Of a stretch of 64,000 bases of DNA, positions 38,347-48,374 are shown one piece after another (position 1 is the first letter of the stretch; each line of letters opens with the position of its first letter). A model generated the notes under the pieces. It made no database searches and was not told the DNA's origin. It was given only the letters and a program-made list of their open reading frames with translations. The stretch is from Acidobacteria bacterium Ga0074141. GTDB taxonomy: Bacteria; Acidobacteriota; Blastocatellia; Pyrinomonadales; Pyrinomonadaceae. Made by a program: the position numbers and the translations under genes. The stretch spans positions 124,001 through 188,000 of the forward strand of contig LNDP01000014.1 in assembly GCA_001464665.1 (NCBI GenBank), written 5' to 3'.

Positions 38347-40758
38347 ATGGAATTATTATCAAGTCTTAACCCACAGCAGGCCGAGGCCGTTCGTGCGACC
38401 GACGGGCCGTTGCTTGTGCTTGCCGGAGCAGGATCGGGCAAGACCCGCGTCATCACCGTCAGGATCGCGTATCTTATTGCTGAAAAAGGGGTTTTGCCCC
38501 ACAATATCCTCGCGGTCACGTTTACGAACAAGGCTGCGGGCGAGATGCGCGAACGCGTTCTCGCGCTTCTCAAGGAAACAAAGCTCGATTCTCGGCCGCT
38601 CATTTCGACCTTTCACAGCCTTTGCGTGCGAATACTTCGCCGCGACATCGAGGCGCTCGGCGAAGGCTACACAAAGTCGTTCACGATTTACGACACCGAC
38701 GATTCGCAGAAGGTGATCAAGGCGTGCATCAAAGACCTCGGCCTCGATGAAAAGCAATTTGCGCCGCGGATGATCCGAGGAGCAATTAGCACCGCCAAGA
38801 ATCGCGGCGAGGACCACGAGATGTTTGCCTCGCGGGTCGAGCACACGGATGAGAAGCGGGCGGCAACGGCAAAGGTCTTTAGAATGTACGAAGAGCGGCT
38901 GCGGACGGCAAACGCGCTCGATTTCGACGACCTGCTGATCAAGACCGTAAGGCTGCTTCGACGGTCGCCGGAGGTGCGCGAGAGGTACAACCAGCGGTAT
39001 AAATACATCCTGGTCGATGAATATCAGGACACGAATCCGCTGCAGCTTTCGCTGATCAGATACCTGACCGAAGCTCAACAAAACATCTGCGTTGTCGGCG
39101 ATGATGCCCAGAGCATTTATGGTTTTCGGCAGGCGGACATCCGCAATATTCTTGAATTTGAGCAGCACTATCCCGATGCGAAGGTGATCTTGCTTGAGCA
39201 GAATTATCGCTCGACGCAGAACATCCTGAACGCCGCCGACGCCATAATCGCGAACAACATCAACCAGAAAAAGAAGAAGCTCTGGACCGAGAATCGTTCG
39301 GGCGGGAAGATCATGTATTTTCAGGCGATGGACGCCGACGGCGAGGCCCGGTTCGTCACACGGAAAACAGAAGAGCACCTTCGCGAAGATCCGGATACAA
39401 AGGTTGCTGTGCTATACCGGACGAACGCTCAGTCGCGCGTTTTTGAGGAATCGCTGCGGCGGATGCGGATCACATACAACATCGTCGGGGGATTCTCGTT
39501 CTATGAGCGGCAGGAGGTCAAGGATATCGTTGCTTACCTCAAGTTGGCGTTAAATCCTTCGGATGACATCGCTCTTCTTCGCGTTATCAATACGCCGACC
39601 CGCGGCATCGGGAAGACGACGCTTGATGAACTGACAGCGGTTGCGAGGTCTTCGGGGCGGTCGCTTTGGGAGGCTATCGAGCTTGTTACTGATAAGTCGG
39701 GAGCTGAGCCGGTCAACCTCACAAACCGGGCGAAAGACGCACTCCGCTCGTTCAAAAAGATAATCGACGGGCTACGCGAAAGCGTGGCAAATCCCGCGGA
39801 TGAGGCTCGTGCGGTTACGGGGTCTGTGATTGCCGCGATCGATGACACAGGATATTCTTTCATGCTGCGAAGCGAGAACTCGGACGAGGCGGAGTCCCGG
39901 CTCGAGAACCTTGAGGAACTCGTGAACGCCGCGTCGGAGTACGATTCGGGGACCGAATCGGGACTAAGAGACTTCATCGACCATGCCGCGTTGACCGCGG
40001 ACACCGACAAGTTCGACCGAAACGTGCCGGTCACGCTGATGACCGTCCACTCGGCGAAGGGGCTTGAGTTTCCGGTGGTGTTCTTGGTCGGGCTCGAGGA
40101 CGGCATTTTTCCGCACTCTCGCAGCCTTAGTGACCCGCAGGAGCTTGAGGAAGAGCGGCGGCTGGCCTATGTTGCGATAACGCGGGCGGAGCGATCGCTT
40201 TACATAACGCACGCGATGCGGCGGCGTGTTTATGGCGAGGAGATGGCCGCCGAGCCCTCGCAATTCCTGAACGAGATACCGATCGAATTGGTCGAAGATC
40301 TTTCACACGGGCCTTCGTGGCTATCGTATTCGCAGGGCGGCAGCCGACGTGCCGAGCCGAAAGTTTATGCCGCAGCGAGTGCACCGGCGAAAAGAACGGG
40401 GAACCTCTATACCGGAAAAACGTACAACAGCACGGAAGCGATCGCTGAGTTTTTCAGTAAACGGGGGCTCAAGCCCGAAGGCGACGCTGCTCCCGAAAGG
40501 CCGGCTCAGGGCGAGGCAAGCCCGCCGAATAGCGGACTCGATAAGCTCAAGGCTTATAACGCCGGCCAGAGCAAGAATTCGGCAGGACTGAGCAAGGGAC
40601 TTGTTCCCGGCAGCCACGTTCGGCATGAAAAATACGGCCGCGGTTTGGTCTTGCGAAGGGAGGGCTCGGGCGATAATGTTAAACTTACGGTCAGCTTTCC
40701 CGGTTTTGGCCAAAAGAAGCTGATCGAAAAATACGCTAATCTACAGATCGAGAATTAG
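38347..40758 (+). CDS. pcrA: UvrD/PcrA-type ATP-dependent DNA helicase
   Basis: 803 aa, superfamily 1A 3'-5' helicase for repair and replication restart. Motifs in order: LNPQQAEAVRATDGPLLVLAGAGSGKTRVI (Q motif, Walker A), TFTNKAAGEMRERV, STFHSLCVRILR, VDEYQDTN (II), VVGDDAQSIYGFRQAD (III), LEQNYRSTQNIL (IV), TVHSAKGLEFPVVFLVG (V), EERRLAYVAITRAE (VI). The C-terminus has the PcrA-type Tudor-like tail (GSHVRHEKYGRGLVLRRE). Linker 680-740 is low in complexity. Confidence 0.96.
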   Translation: MELLSSLNPQQAEAVRATDGPLLVLAGAGSGKTRVITVRIAYLIAEKGVLPHNILAVTFTNKAAGEMRERVLALLKETKLDSRPLISTFHSLCVRILRRDIEALGEGYTKSFTIYDTDDSQKVIKACIKDLGLDEKQFAPRMIRGAISTAKNRGEDHEMFASRVEHTDEKRAATAKVFRMYEERLRTANALDFDDLLIKTVRLLRRSPEVRERYNQRYKYILVDEYQDTNPLQLSLIRYLTEAQQNICVVGDDAQSIYGFRQADIRNILEFEQHYPDAKVILLEQNYRSTQNILNAADAIIANNINQKKKKLWTENRSGGKIMYFQAMDADGEARFVTRKTEEHLREDPDTKVAVLYRTNAQSRVFEESLRRMRITYNIVGGFSFYERQEVKDIVAYLKLALNPSDDIALLRVINTPTRGIGKTTLDELTAVARSSGRSLWEAIELVTDKSGAEPVNLTNRAKDALRSFKKIIDGLRESVANPADEARAVTGSVIAAIDDTGYSFMLRSENSDEAESRLENLEELVNAASEYDSGTESGLRDFIDHAALTADTDKFDRNVPVTLMTVHSAKGLEFPVVFLVGLEDGIFPHSRSLSDPQELEEERRLAYVAITRAERSLYITHAMRRRVYGEEMAAEPSQFLNEIPIELVEDLSHGPSWLSYSQGGSRRAEPKVYAAASAPAKRTGNLYTGKTYNSTEAIAEFFSKRGLKPEGDAAPERPAQGEASPPNSGLDKLKAYNAGQSKNSAGLSKGLVPGSHVRHEKYGRGLVLRREGSGDNVKLTVSFPGFGQKKLIEKYANLQIEN

Positions 40759-40798
40759 GCGATATCCTCAATTTAGATCTCCCACAACGGTGAAGGAA

Positions 40799-41239
40799 AT
40801 GAAAAACAAATTTGCAATGATAACAGTCGGCGGATTTCTTCTCCTGATGGTGCTCGGGTGTATGTGCGGCTCGAATCCCTTCTCGAGCTCGGAGGCTCCG
40901 GAAAGCGGCCCCTCAACGAACCGGGGTTCGCAAGCCCCCAATAACGACAAGACAGTTGCGGACCGTGCCGTGGATGTCGCGGTTGGCAATCAGACGAGCG
41001 GCATTCCGGAATGCGACGCTGTGCTGGCGTTCATTGAAGCCGAGGCCAATAACCCGGATGACGATGTATTCACGAAGGCGATCAAGGCCACGGTTCTGAA
41101 CCGGATAAAGGAAGAGTTCCGCAAAAACATCGAGCAGAACAACGCCGATAAGGAACAAATGACCCGCAACTGCCAGGAAATGATGCGAAACCTTGAGAAA
41201 TTCAAGGCCGAGCAGCAACAGAAGGAACCGCAGCAATAA
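40799..41239 (+). CDS. Predicted small lipoprotein
   Basis: 146 aa from ATG 40799 (GGTGA five bases upstream; a GTG at 40790 is possible). Lipobox MVLGC follows a hydrophobic stretch, with a second Cys in MCGSNPF. Then a Ser/Pro/Asn-rich linker and a helical domain (DAVLAFIEAEANNPDDDVFTKAIKATVLNRIKEEFRKNIEQNN) ending in a Lys/Gln-rich coiled coil. Function unknown. Convergent with the 910-aa secreted protein, three bases apart. Confidence 0.82.
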   Translation: MKNKFAMITVGGFLLLMVLGCMCGSNPFSSSEAPESGPSTNRGSQAPNNDKTVADRAVDVAVGNQTSGIPECDAVLAFIEAEANNPDDDVFTKAIKATVLNRIKEEFRKNIEQNNADKEQMTRNCQEMMRNLEKFKAEQQQKEPQQ

Positions 41240-41242
41240 CCG

Positions 41243-43975
41243 CTATTGGTTTTCGGCGGCTTCGTCAGCGATCAGCTTCATTGTCCACTCGTCTCGCGGA
41301 TAGCGGCGCTTCATAAGCGTCGCTATTTCATTTCTTACGTCCATATCATTGCCGCAACCGTATTTTGACCATCCGTTTGCCGTGTACATCCGGTAAAGAG
41401 CTTCGGGCAGTCGGCGGTCATTCGGAGTACGTGCGGCCCATGCGAGGACCTGCCGGCCAAGATACTTCGGAGCGTCGCCGATCGCTTTTAGTTTTTCGCG
41501 TTCGGCCAGTGCTTGTTTCGCATCTGCCTCGGAAATGAACGCCGGCCTCGGCAACGAACTGAGCGGGACCATCTGAGAGGTATCTTCGTCGTAGGTCTCG
41601 TCGTATTGCTCACACCACCAATCGTTAATGTCCCAAACATCGGGATCGTTATCGGTCTTGCCGAATCCGTCCTCAATGAACGGGGTCATGATCGGGTTCC
41701 GGACAAGGAAGTAAAGAGCGGCATTTCTCTTGGCGGCCGGTGTTGCGGCCAGGTCGATGAACCGCAGCCCTTCGGCGAGTTCTGGGCGATATTGAGCGAC
41801 CATTCCTGAAACCTCGGCCATTGTCCTTTGGTCATCCAGGAGGGCAGCCCGCGTCCAAACGGCAACGGCAAATCGAGCCCGCAAGTAATCCGGCAGGGCC
41901 GGGGACCGCGATGCGGAAAGCAGCCCGGCGGTCGGGAAATAGTAGTTCATCGCCATCGTCGTTCGCGAATCGAACATCACCCGATCCTGCCACTGCCTCT
42001 CCTCGCGGTAGCGTTCCTCTATCTCACGCTCGTATGCCTCGCGGCCATCTTTATTGTATTCGGGGTCGTAATACTTCTTCTGTTCTTCGATTATCTCCTC
42101 AACGGTCCCGAGCGACCCGCTAAAGTCGAAGCCGTAAGCCCGGCGGGCGGCGAACCGGAAATAGTTATCAGCGTCGGTCGCGAAACGCTGACGAAGCTCC
42201 ATGAACTGGTTAACGGTCGAGACCGGGAAGGTCGCCGAGGCGGCGAGAGCGGCATCAAGGGTCTTGACCGCGTCGCTGTTTCTGCCGAGCTCCGTTTCAA
42301 GCCGTGCGCGGTTGTAAGCGACCGTCGGATAAGCCGGCGAGCTCTGCGGCACGCGTGCGGCAGCATCGAGCAGAATCCCTGCGTCACGCGAGGACTTTCC
42401 GGCCTTGGTGATCGCGGCCATCAGCCAGTGCTCGGCGGAGGTCGACTTGAAGCGTTCGAGCGAGTAGAGATAGGCCTCGTCGCCGGGAATCTGGTAATTG
42501 AAGACCCAATCGGTCAATTCATCCGCACGAAGAAAATCGGGAAGAACATCGAGCGAGCGGCCGCGGTCACCGTAATAACCGCCCTCGTAATTACTGCCGC
42601 CGGTGGAGGGAAAGCGGTTCGAATAGGCCGCCTGCTTAGCGTCGATGACCTGCTTTTTTAACTTATCGTCGAATGCCTCGCCGATAGCCGTTCGGGCAGC
42701 CTCAAGGACTTCGTCATCGGTGGCTTCGACAGGTACTTCAAACTTCCAGTTCGAGGTGTAATCTTCGGCGTAAACCCTGATGGCGAGCATTCCCGGATCT
42801 GTTGGTTCTTCATCCCAGCGGCGGTCATTTTCCGGGTCGAGAAGTTCGCGGTATCGGCGGACGAGCACGCGATCGGCGCTGGGGAGCTTCTCCAGATCTT
42901 CATCGGAGACCGATAGAATTCCTTTTTCGCCAAGGGTTCGTTCGAGTTCCTTTATCTCGGCGGTATTCAGCGCCTGCCGCTCGAATTTGTCCATCAGCCA
43001 GCGGTAATCAATTAGGTCCTGCCGGAGATTCGAGTTTCCGCCGATGGAGGAAAGCTTCTGGGCGAGCTCGCGGACGCGTTCTTCGGGGTGAAGGCGGTAT
43101 TTTACGAGGCCGAGCATTTTCTCAGAAGAATCCGAGAACTTTCCGCTGACGGAGGCGAAGCGGCGAAGATGTTCTTCGGCCTCTTGCAGATAACTTTGAG
43201 AGCGAGCGGCGGCCTTTCCGAGGCTCGATTGCCGGATCAGTGTCCGGGCGACAAGATAATCGGCGGTCTCTTGCCACGGGCTTTGGAAGTCAAGGGAGAT
43301 CTTGGCGAATCGTTGCTTGGCATCGTCGTACTTCATCGAATAGAACGCGGCTGCGGCGAGTTGATATTCGCGGTCTTTCTGCAGCCACTCCGGCATTGAG
43401 GCATCGACCGGGGAAGGCGAGACGGCACCGCTCGAGCAATTCGAAAAAACGGCATCCTGGCCGGCGAGCCATTCCTTTACATTCCGGTCTTCCGAACCGT
43501 GGCTTGCAACGCGATCCTTAAGTGTTTCGGTGGCGGTTTCAAAGGCATTTACGGCACAATTCGGGAAGAAGTCGTAGCCGCCCGAATCCCGTTCGGCATA
43601 GATACGCGGGGGCTTTTCATCTTTGTCCACGACGGCCTTTCGGGCCTCGATCCACGTCTTGATCGCCTCAAAGCTGTCGGCATCCTCCGGCCCGATATTG
43701 CGGAACTCGGCCCTCCACTGCGACATCAGGGCCTCCTGCTCCGATGGGGTGAAGCCAAAGTTGTTAAGGTGGCGAAACGCGACGAAGAGCACCGAACGGG
43801 TAAAGGTTGGTTTTACGATGCCGAGATTGCCAGCGGCGAAATCGCGGTAAGGGAACTCGGGTGTTTTCCGCACATCAAAGAGCGGGGTAACATATCCCGG
43901 ACCGCAGGGAATGACACTGATGAAAAAGCTGAGGATCAACCCCAGGCAGGCCGCAAGCCGGATAATTCGATTCAT
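41243..43975 (-). CDS. Large secreted protein with helical repeats, function unknown
   Basis: 910 aa. N-terminal signal peptide (MNRIIRLAACLGLILSFFIS, then VIPCGPG, which could also be a lipobox-like Cys). The rest is mainly alpha-helical with TPR/SEL-like pieces (YQLAAAAFYSMKYDDAKQRFAKI; PTVAYNRARLETELGRNSDAVKTLDAAL), Trp- and Tyr-rich, with no enzyme motif I recognise. Similar proteins in Bacteroidetes and Acidobacteria are annotated only as hypothetical. Probably periplasmic or outer-membrane-associated scaffold. Well separated from frr upstream by a terminator. Confidence 0.82.
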   Translation of the reverse strand: MNRIIRLAACLGLILSFFISVIPCGPGYVTPLFDVRKTPEFPYRDFAAGNLGIVKPTFTRSVLFVAFRHLNNFGFTPSEQEALMSQWRAEFRNIGPEDADSFEAIKTWIEARKAVVDKDEKPPRIYAERDSGGYDFFPNCAVNAFETATETLKDRVASHGSEDRNVKEWLAGQDAVFSNCSSGAVSPSPVDASMPEWLQKDREYQLAAAAFYSMKYDDAKQRFAKISLDFQSPWQETADYLVARTLIRQSSLGKAAARSQSYLQEAEEHLRRFASVSGKFSDSSEKMLGLVKYRLHPEERVRELAQKLSSIGGNSNLRQDLIDYRWLMDKFERQALNTAEIKELERTLGEKGILSVSDEDLEKLPSADRVLVRRYRELLDPENDRRWDEEPTDPGMLAIRVYAEDYTSNWKFEVPVEATDDEVLEAARTAIGEAFDDKLKKQVIDAKQAAYSNRFPSTGGSNYEGGYYGDRGRSLDVLPDFLRADELTDWVFNYQIPGDEAYLYSLERFKSTSAEHWLMAAITKAGKSSRDAGILLDAAARVPQSSPAYPTVAYNRARLETELGRNSDAVKTLDAALAASATFPVSTVNQFMELRQRFATDADNYFRFAARRAYGFDFSGSLGTVEEIIEEQKKYYDPEYNKDGREAYEREIEERYREERQWQDRVMFDSRTTMAMNYYFPTAGLLSASRSPALPDYLRARFAVAVWTRAALLDDQRTMAEVSGMVAQYRPELAEGLRFIDLAATPAAKRNAALYFLVRNPIMTPFIEDGFGKTDNDPDVWDINDWWCEQYDETYDEDTSQMVPLSSLPRPAFISEADAKQALAEREKLKAIGDAPKYLGRQVLAWAARTPNDRRLPEALYRMYTANGWSKYGCGNDMDVRNEIATLMKRRYPRDEWTMKLIADEAAENQ

Positions 43976-44035
43976 AGCAATTGTCAGTTAGCGAAGTGCA
44001 GTGACGGCTTACACTATAACCGAAATCGGTCTCTA

Positions 44036-44076
44036 GCGAAAAATAAAGGCCCCGCGAGTTTCCTCACGAGGCCTTT
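44036..44076 (-). terminator. Rho-independent terminator after frr
   Basis: AAAGGCC/GGCCTTT-closed stem (44045-44051 with 44070-44076) with inner CGCGAG/CTCACG; on the minus strand a TTTATTTTT run follows. It closes the rplM-to-frr operon. Confidence 0.85.
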
Positions 44077-44097
44077 CGAGCAATTACAGAGAACAAG

Positions 44098-44658
44098 CTA
44101 AACGCTCATGATCTCAACTTCTTTGTTCTTGGCGAGCTCATCGATCGTGGCGATGGTCTTATTTGTCAGCTTTTGGACCTCGTCGAGGCCGGAACGCTCA
44201 TCGTCCTCGGAGATCTCTTTGTCTTTCAGCATCTTTTTAAGGCCGTCGTTCGAATGGTGACGAACATTGCGAACGGCCACGCGATGCTCTTCAGCGATCT
44301 CACCGACCTGCTTCGCGAGCTGTTTGCGGCGTTCCTCGTTGAGCGACGGGATCGGAAGGCGGATCACCTTACCGTCATTTGACGGGTTGAACCCGAGGTT
44401 CGCGGCGATGATCGCTTTCTCGACCGCTCCAAGCTGCGAGATGTCCCAGGGCTGCACCGTAAGGAGTTGAGCCTCAGGCACGGCGACCGATGCCATCTGG
44501 TTCAAGGGCGTCGGTGAGCCGTAATAATCGACAATTACTGCATCGAGCAGGCCGACGGTCGCACGTCCGGTCCGAACGTTGGCAAGTTTGCGCTTGAAGT
44601 CTTCGATGACGGCTTCCATCTTCGGTCCGGTCTCTTTCAAAACATTGTCAACACTCAT
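44098..44658 (-). CDS. frr: Ribosome recycling factor
   Basis: 186 aa, standard size. Splits post-termination ribosomes with EF-G. Visible: MEAVIEDFKRKLANVRTGRAT, the VDYYGSPTPLNQMASVAVPE segment, NLGFNPSNDGKVIRLPIPSLNEERRKQL and the final helix. Last gene of the operon, 14 bases after pyrH. Confidence 0.97.
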   Translation of the reverse strand: MSVDNVLKETGPKMEAVIEDFKRKLANVRTGRATVGLLDAVIVDYYGSPTPLNQMASVAVPEAQLLTVQPWDISQLGAVEKAIIAANLGFNPSNDGKVIRLPIPSLNEERRKQLAKQVGEIAEEHRVAVRNVRHHSNDGLKKMLKDKEISEDDERSGLDEVQKLTNKTIATIDELAKNKEVEIMSV

Positions 44659-44672
44659 AATTCTCTTTTAAT

Positions 44673-45410
44673 TCAGGCTGCGGCGGTTTCATGCTCGTTG
44701 GTAACGAGCGTCCCGACGGTAAGGTCGCCGCCGACCGCTTTGATGATGTTGCCCGGCTGGGTCATATTAAAGACCATTATCGGGAGGTTATTGTCCATGC
44801 AAAGCGAGATCGCCGAGGCGTCCATTACCTTGAGCCTTTTTTCGAGGACCTCCTGATAAGTTATCCGGTCGTACTTTTCAGCCTCAAGGAAAATCTTTGG
44901 GTCGGCGGAGTAGATCCCATCGACCTTGGTCGCTTTGAAAATAACATCAACGCCGAGTTCGCAGGCACGGAGAGCCGCTGCAGAATCGGTCGTAAAATAA
45001 GGATTCCCGGTGCCCGCGGCGAGGATGACGACCCGCTTCTTTTCGAGATGCCGCACTGCTCGCCTACGGATAAATGGCTCGGCCAACTGTGGAATATCGA
45101 TCGCCGACATCGCCCGCGTGTAAACATTCAGCTTTTCGAGAGCGTCCTGAAGAACGACCGCGTTCATCACGGTTGCGAGCATTCCGATGTAGTCGGCCGC
45201 CGCCCGGTCCATGTTCCCAGCCGATTTCGAAACGCCGCGGAAGATATTTCCCCCGCCGACGACGATCGCCACCTCGACGCCGAGTTCGTGCACCGCTTTG
45301 ATCTCGCGGGCGACCTGCTCGGCGATCTTGGTATCAATACCGTAGGTCTCGGAGCCCATCAGGGCCTCGCCGGAGAGCTTGAGGAGAATGCGGTTGAAAA
45401 CGGGCTTCAT
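44673..45410 (-). CDS. pyrH: UMP kinase
   Basis: 245 aa. Amino-acid-kinase-fold enzyme making UDP from UMP. Visible: [60 protein letters not shown] and [15 protein letters not shown]. Between tsf and frr as in most bacteria. The ATG has no Shine-Dalgarno: an octamer inverted-repeat element fills the gap from tsf and begins three bases upstream of the start. Confidence 0.97.
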   Translation of the reverse strand: MKPVFNRILLKLSGEALMGSETYGIDTKIAEQVAREIKAVHELGVEVAIVVGGGNIFRGVSKSAGNMDRAAADYIGMLATVMNAVVLQDALEKLNVYTRAMSAIDIPQLAEPFIRRRAVRHLEKKRVVILAAGTGNPYFTTDSAAALRACELGVDVIFKATKVDGIYSADPKIFLEAEKYDRITYQEVLEKRLKVMDASAISLCMDNNLPIMVFNMTQPGNIIKAVGGDLTVGTLVTNEHETAAA

Positions 45411-45412
45411 AT

Positions 45413-45496
45413 AGTTGCAGAGTTATAGAGTTGCCGAGTTTCAGAGTAAGCAGATAAGTTCTCCGCAACTTTGAAACTCGGCAACTCGGGTACTCT
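45413..45496 (+). repeat. Inverted octamer arrays between tsf and pyrH
   Basis: Left arm 45413-45447 is AGTTGCAG/AGTTATAG/AGTTGCCG/AGTTTCAG; right arm 45465-45496 is GCAACTTT/GAAACTCG/GCAACTCG. The arms can pair into a long hairpin. It occupies the whole intergenic gap. Confidence 0.8.
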
Positions 45497-46158
45497 TAGC
45501 CGACCATTGACGCTACTTCGGCGGCAAAGTCGTCCTGTTTTTTCTCGATGCCTTCGCCCATCTTGTAACGGGTGAACCGTCGGATGGTGATGTTCTCTTT
45601 GATCGAGGCGATCTTCTCGGTCACGAGTTCGCCTATCGTCTTCGAAGGATCTTTTACGAATGGCTGATCGACCAGCACCGATTCCTCAAAGAACTTGTTG
45701 AGCCGGCCTTCGATGATCTTGTCGAGCACATCGTCGGGCTTGCTGGCGTTCTTCGGGTCATTTTTGAGCTGCTCGCGGAGGATCTCACGTTCCTTGTCGA
45801 GGTCTTCCGTCGGGACCTCGTTGCGATTGACGTAGCGAGGGTCCGAAGCCGCAATGTGCATTGCGACGTCCTTGACGAGCTGCTGAAACTCTTCGCCGCG
45901 GGCCACGAAGTCGCTTTCGCAATTGACCTCGACCATTACGCCGACCTTACCGCCCATGTGGATGTAGGAACCAACAACGCCTTCTGCCGTTACGCGGCCG
46001 GCCTTTTTGCCGGCGGTCGCGACGCCTTTCTTACGCAAGATCTCGATTGCCGCCACGCCGTCGCCATTTGCCTCGACGAGTGCGTTCTTGCAATCGATCA
46101 TGCCTGCTCCGGTCTTTTCACGCAGTTCTTTGACTGCACTTGCTGTGATCTCTGCCAT
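45496..46158 (-). CDS. tsf: Elongation factor Ts
   Basis: 220 aa. Nucleotide exchange factor for EF-Tu. Starts [32 protein letters not shown] with the TDF motif region adapted, then [32 protein letters not shown] and the C-terminal [23 protein letters not shown]. Shorter than the E. coli protein (283), which is the common compact form. Follows rpsB after a likely terminator/attenuator at 46243. Confidence 0.96.
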   Translation of the reverse strand: MAEITASAVKELREKTGAGMIDCKNALVEANGDGVAAIEILRKKGVATAGKKAGRVTAEGVVGSYIHMGGKVGVMVEVNCESDFVARGEEFQQLVKDVAMHIAASDPRYVNRNEVPTEDLDKEREILREQLKNDPKNASKPDDVLDKIIEGRLNKFFEESVLVDQPFVKDPSKTIGELVTEKIASIKENITIRRFTRYKMGEGIEKKQDDFAAEVASMVG

Positions 46159-46242
46159 TATTAAACTCCAATACTCTAGGCGGATATTTGCTCCGCCGGT
46201 CTAATTAATATTGCACGGTGCGACGGATCGCGCCGAACTTTA

Positions 46243-46289
46243 GGAAAAAAGCGTAGCCAACTTTCTCAAAAGAGGAGACGGCCACGCTT
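46243..46289 (-). terminator. Hairpin with T run between rpsB and tsf
   Basis: AAGCGTgGCC and GGCtACGCTT arms with a T run on the minus strand. It lies about 20 bases after rpsB, so it may attenuate readthrough into tsf rather than stop it fully. Confidence 0.7.
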
Positions 46290-46309
46290 GAAAAAAAGTG
46301 TAAGTCTTC

Positions 46310-47281
46310 TTAGCTTGCTACGGCGTCTTTCGTTTCCTCGCTGGCGGGTTCGGCCGTCTCAGCCTGCTCCGCCGGTGCCTCAGCAACTGCTTCCGTTTCA
46401 GCCTCTTCTGCCGGTGCCTCAGCGACCGCATCTTCAGCTTCCTCTTCTTCTATTACTGCCGTGTCGTCGTCATCCGGATCGGCAAGCCCGGCCTTAGCGA
46501 GCGTCGCCGCGATGTCAATACCAGTGGTATCGCCGGTCGCCTCATCGGCTTCTTCAGCCTCGGGCTGCGAAGCGACAACGCCGCCTTCGGTACCGATCTG
46601 CCGACCTTCCATGATCGCGTCGGCGACCCTTGAAGCGAACAGGCGAATTGCACGAAGAGCGTCGTCGTTGCCCGGGATGACATGGTCGATGCCCTCGGGC
46701 GAGCAGTTCGTGTCAACGACGGCGACGATCGGAATTCCGAGCCGGTTCGCCTCTTTGACCGCAATATCTTCCTTGCGGACGTCGATGATAAAGAGCATGT
46801 CCGGAAGGCCGTTCATGTCCTTGATGCCGGCGAGGTTCTTCATCAGGCCTTCGTGCTCGCGGTCAAGCTTGAGACGCTCTTTCTTTGTGAGCATCTCAAA
46901 GCGGCCGTCCTCACGCATGGCCTCGATCTCTTTGAGCTTCTGGATCGACTTTTGGACCGTCTGAAAGTTGGTCAGGAGGCCGCCAAGCCAACGATTATTG
47001 ACATAAAACTGTTCGCAACGTTCGGCTTCTTCGCGGATGGCGTCCTGTGCCTGTCGCTTAGTTCCGACAAAAAGCACCTTCTGCTTCGGGCGTTCCGCGA
47101 CCGACTCCTGCACAAAGGTCAGGGCATCGCGGAAGAGCTTCTGCGTTTTCTGAAGGTCAATAATATAAATGCCGTTGCGTTCGCCAAAGATGTATTCTTT
47201 CATCTTCGGGTTCCAACGGCGGACCTGGTGACCAAAGTGAACCCCTGCTTCGAGGAGTTCTTTCATCGTTACTGTAGCCAA
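46310..47281 (-). CDS. rpsB: 30S ribosomal protein S2 with long acidic tail
   Basis: 323 aa; the conserved S2 body ends near residue 245. Core motifs: [75 protein letters not shown], and [21 protein letters not shown]. The last about 80 residues are Glu/Ala/Thr-rich with imperfect repeats of [13 protein letters not shown], predicted disordered. Long acidic S2 tails occur in several phyla; this one parallels tails on S6, L9 and L25 here. Confidence 0.97.
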   Translation of the reverse strand: MATVTMKELLEAGVHFGHQVRRWNPKMKEYIFGERNGIYIIDLQKTQKLFRDALTFVQESVAERPKQKVLFVGTKRQAQDAIREEAERCEQFYVNNRWLGGLLTNFQTVQKSIQKLKEIEAMREDGRFEMLTKKERLKLDREHEGLMKNLAGIKDMNGLPDMLFIIDVRKEDIAVKEANRLGIPIVAVVDTNCSPEGIDHVIPGNDDALRAIRLFASRVADAIMEGRQIGTEGGVVASQPEAEEADEATGDTTGIDIAATLAKAGLADPDDDDTAVIEEEEAEDAVAEAPAEEAETEAVAEAPAEQAETAEPASEETKDAVAS

Positions 47282-47365
47282 AACTTATATCTCCTAAACT
47301 TCTGGTTTTTGTACTCGCCGGAAACTTTTTGATAAACCAAGGAGTTCCGACGATGGATTAGTTGA

Positions 47366-47438
47366 TCGTGAATCGTAATTCGTGAACAGGTTAAACAGGC
47401 TTTCTGCAACTATTGACGATTTACGATTCACGATTAAC
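47366..47438 (+). repeat. Inverted heptamer arrays between rpsI and rpsB
   Basis: Left arm TCGTGAA/TCGTAAT/TCGTGAA (47366-47386), right arm CGATTTA/CGATTCA/CGATTAA (47418-47438). It ends four bases before the rpsI stop codon on the minus strand. Confidence 0.8.
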
Positions 47439-47442
47439 GAAA

Positions 47443-47835
47443 TTAACGCTTCGAGAACTGGAACCGCTTGCGGGCTCCCTTCTGTCCGTACTTTTTGCGT
47501 TCCTTCTGCCGCGGGTCGCGGGTTACGAGGCCCGCTTTCTTAAGCGACGGGCGAAGGTCGGCGTTAAATTCCATGAGGGCACGCGTGATGCCGTGGCGAA
47601 CCGCTCCGGCCTGGCCGGACTGCCCGCCGCCATCGACGTTCACGAGAATGTCGAACTTACCGAGCGTATCGGTAAGGCTGAGCGGCTGGCGGATGATCAT
47701 CCGCAACGCCTCATTCGGAAAATAGCTCTCAAAATCGCGATGGTTGACCTTGATCGCGCCCGAACCGGGGCGAAGGTAAACACGTGCGGTCGAGGTTTTG
47801 CGGCGGCCGGTGCCGTAATACTGAATGTCTGCCAT
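47443..47835 (-). CDS. rpsI: 30S ribosomal protein S9
   Basis: 130 aa, standard. [21 protein letters not shown] at the N-terminus, [18 protein letters not shown], and the C-terminal tail [25 protein letters not shown] that reaches the P-site tRNA. Ten bases after rplM, its usual partner. Confidence 0.98.
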   Translation of the reverse strand: MADIQYYGTGRRKTSTARVYLRPGSGAIKVNHRDFESYFPNEALRMIIRQPLSLTDTLGKFDILVNVDGGGQSGQAGAVRHGITRALMEFNADLRPSLKKAGLVTRDPRQKERKKYGQKGARKRFQFSKR

Positions 47836-47844
47836 ATCCTTTTA

Positions 47845-48288
47845 CTATTTCGTCTCGATGGTGATCGCTTCAGGCTTCTGAGCGGTATGGCGATGATCGG
47901 CATCCGCGTAAACCTTTAATTTCTTTGCCATTGCCTTGCCCAGCTTGGTCTTCGGCAGCATGCCTCTGACGGCAAGCTCGATGATCCGCTCGGGCTTCTG
48001 CTCAAACATATCCTTAACGGCAACCTCGCGGAGACCGCCCGGATAAAGCGTGTGGTGGCGATACATTTTCTGGTCGTTCTTGGAGCCCTTGAAAACGGCT
48101 TTGCGGGCATTGACCACGATAACGTGATCGCCCATATCCATGAACGGCGTGTATGCCGGATTGTTCTTGCCGGAGAGGATGCGAGCCACTTCGGTCGCTA
48201 GACGGCCGACGGTCTTACCGCTGGCATCTACAACGAACCATTTCTTGGACTCAGCCAAACCCTTTCCGCTAGGAAAATATGTACTCAT
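47845..48288 (-). CDS. rplM: 50S ribosomal protein L13
   Basis: 147 aa from ATG 48288 ([29 protein letters not shown] follows); an upstream start at 48318 would add ten atypical residues. Core motifs [41 protein letters not shown] and [19 protein letters not shown]. First gene of the rplM-rpsI-rpsB-tsf-pyrH-frr operon. Confidence 0.97.
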   Translation of the reverse strand: MSTYFPSGKGLAESKKWFVVDASGKTVGRLATEVARILSGKNNPAYTPFMDMGDHVIVVNARKAVFKGSKNDQKMYRHHTLYPGGLREVAVKDMFEQKPERIIELAVRGMLPKTKLGKAMAKKLKVYADADHRHTAQKPEAITIETK

Positions 48289-48374
48289 AACAGCCTGCAC
48301 TGATAGCGTTCTTCGCAAAAAAGCGAACCCTTAGAGTATCGAACCCCCTTATTAAGGTCAAGTGCGGAGAGGGC

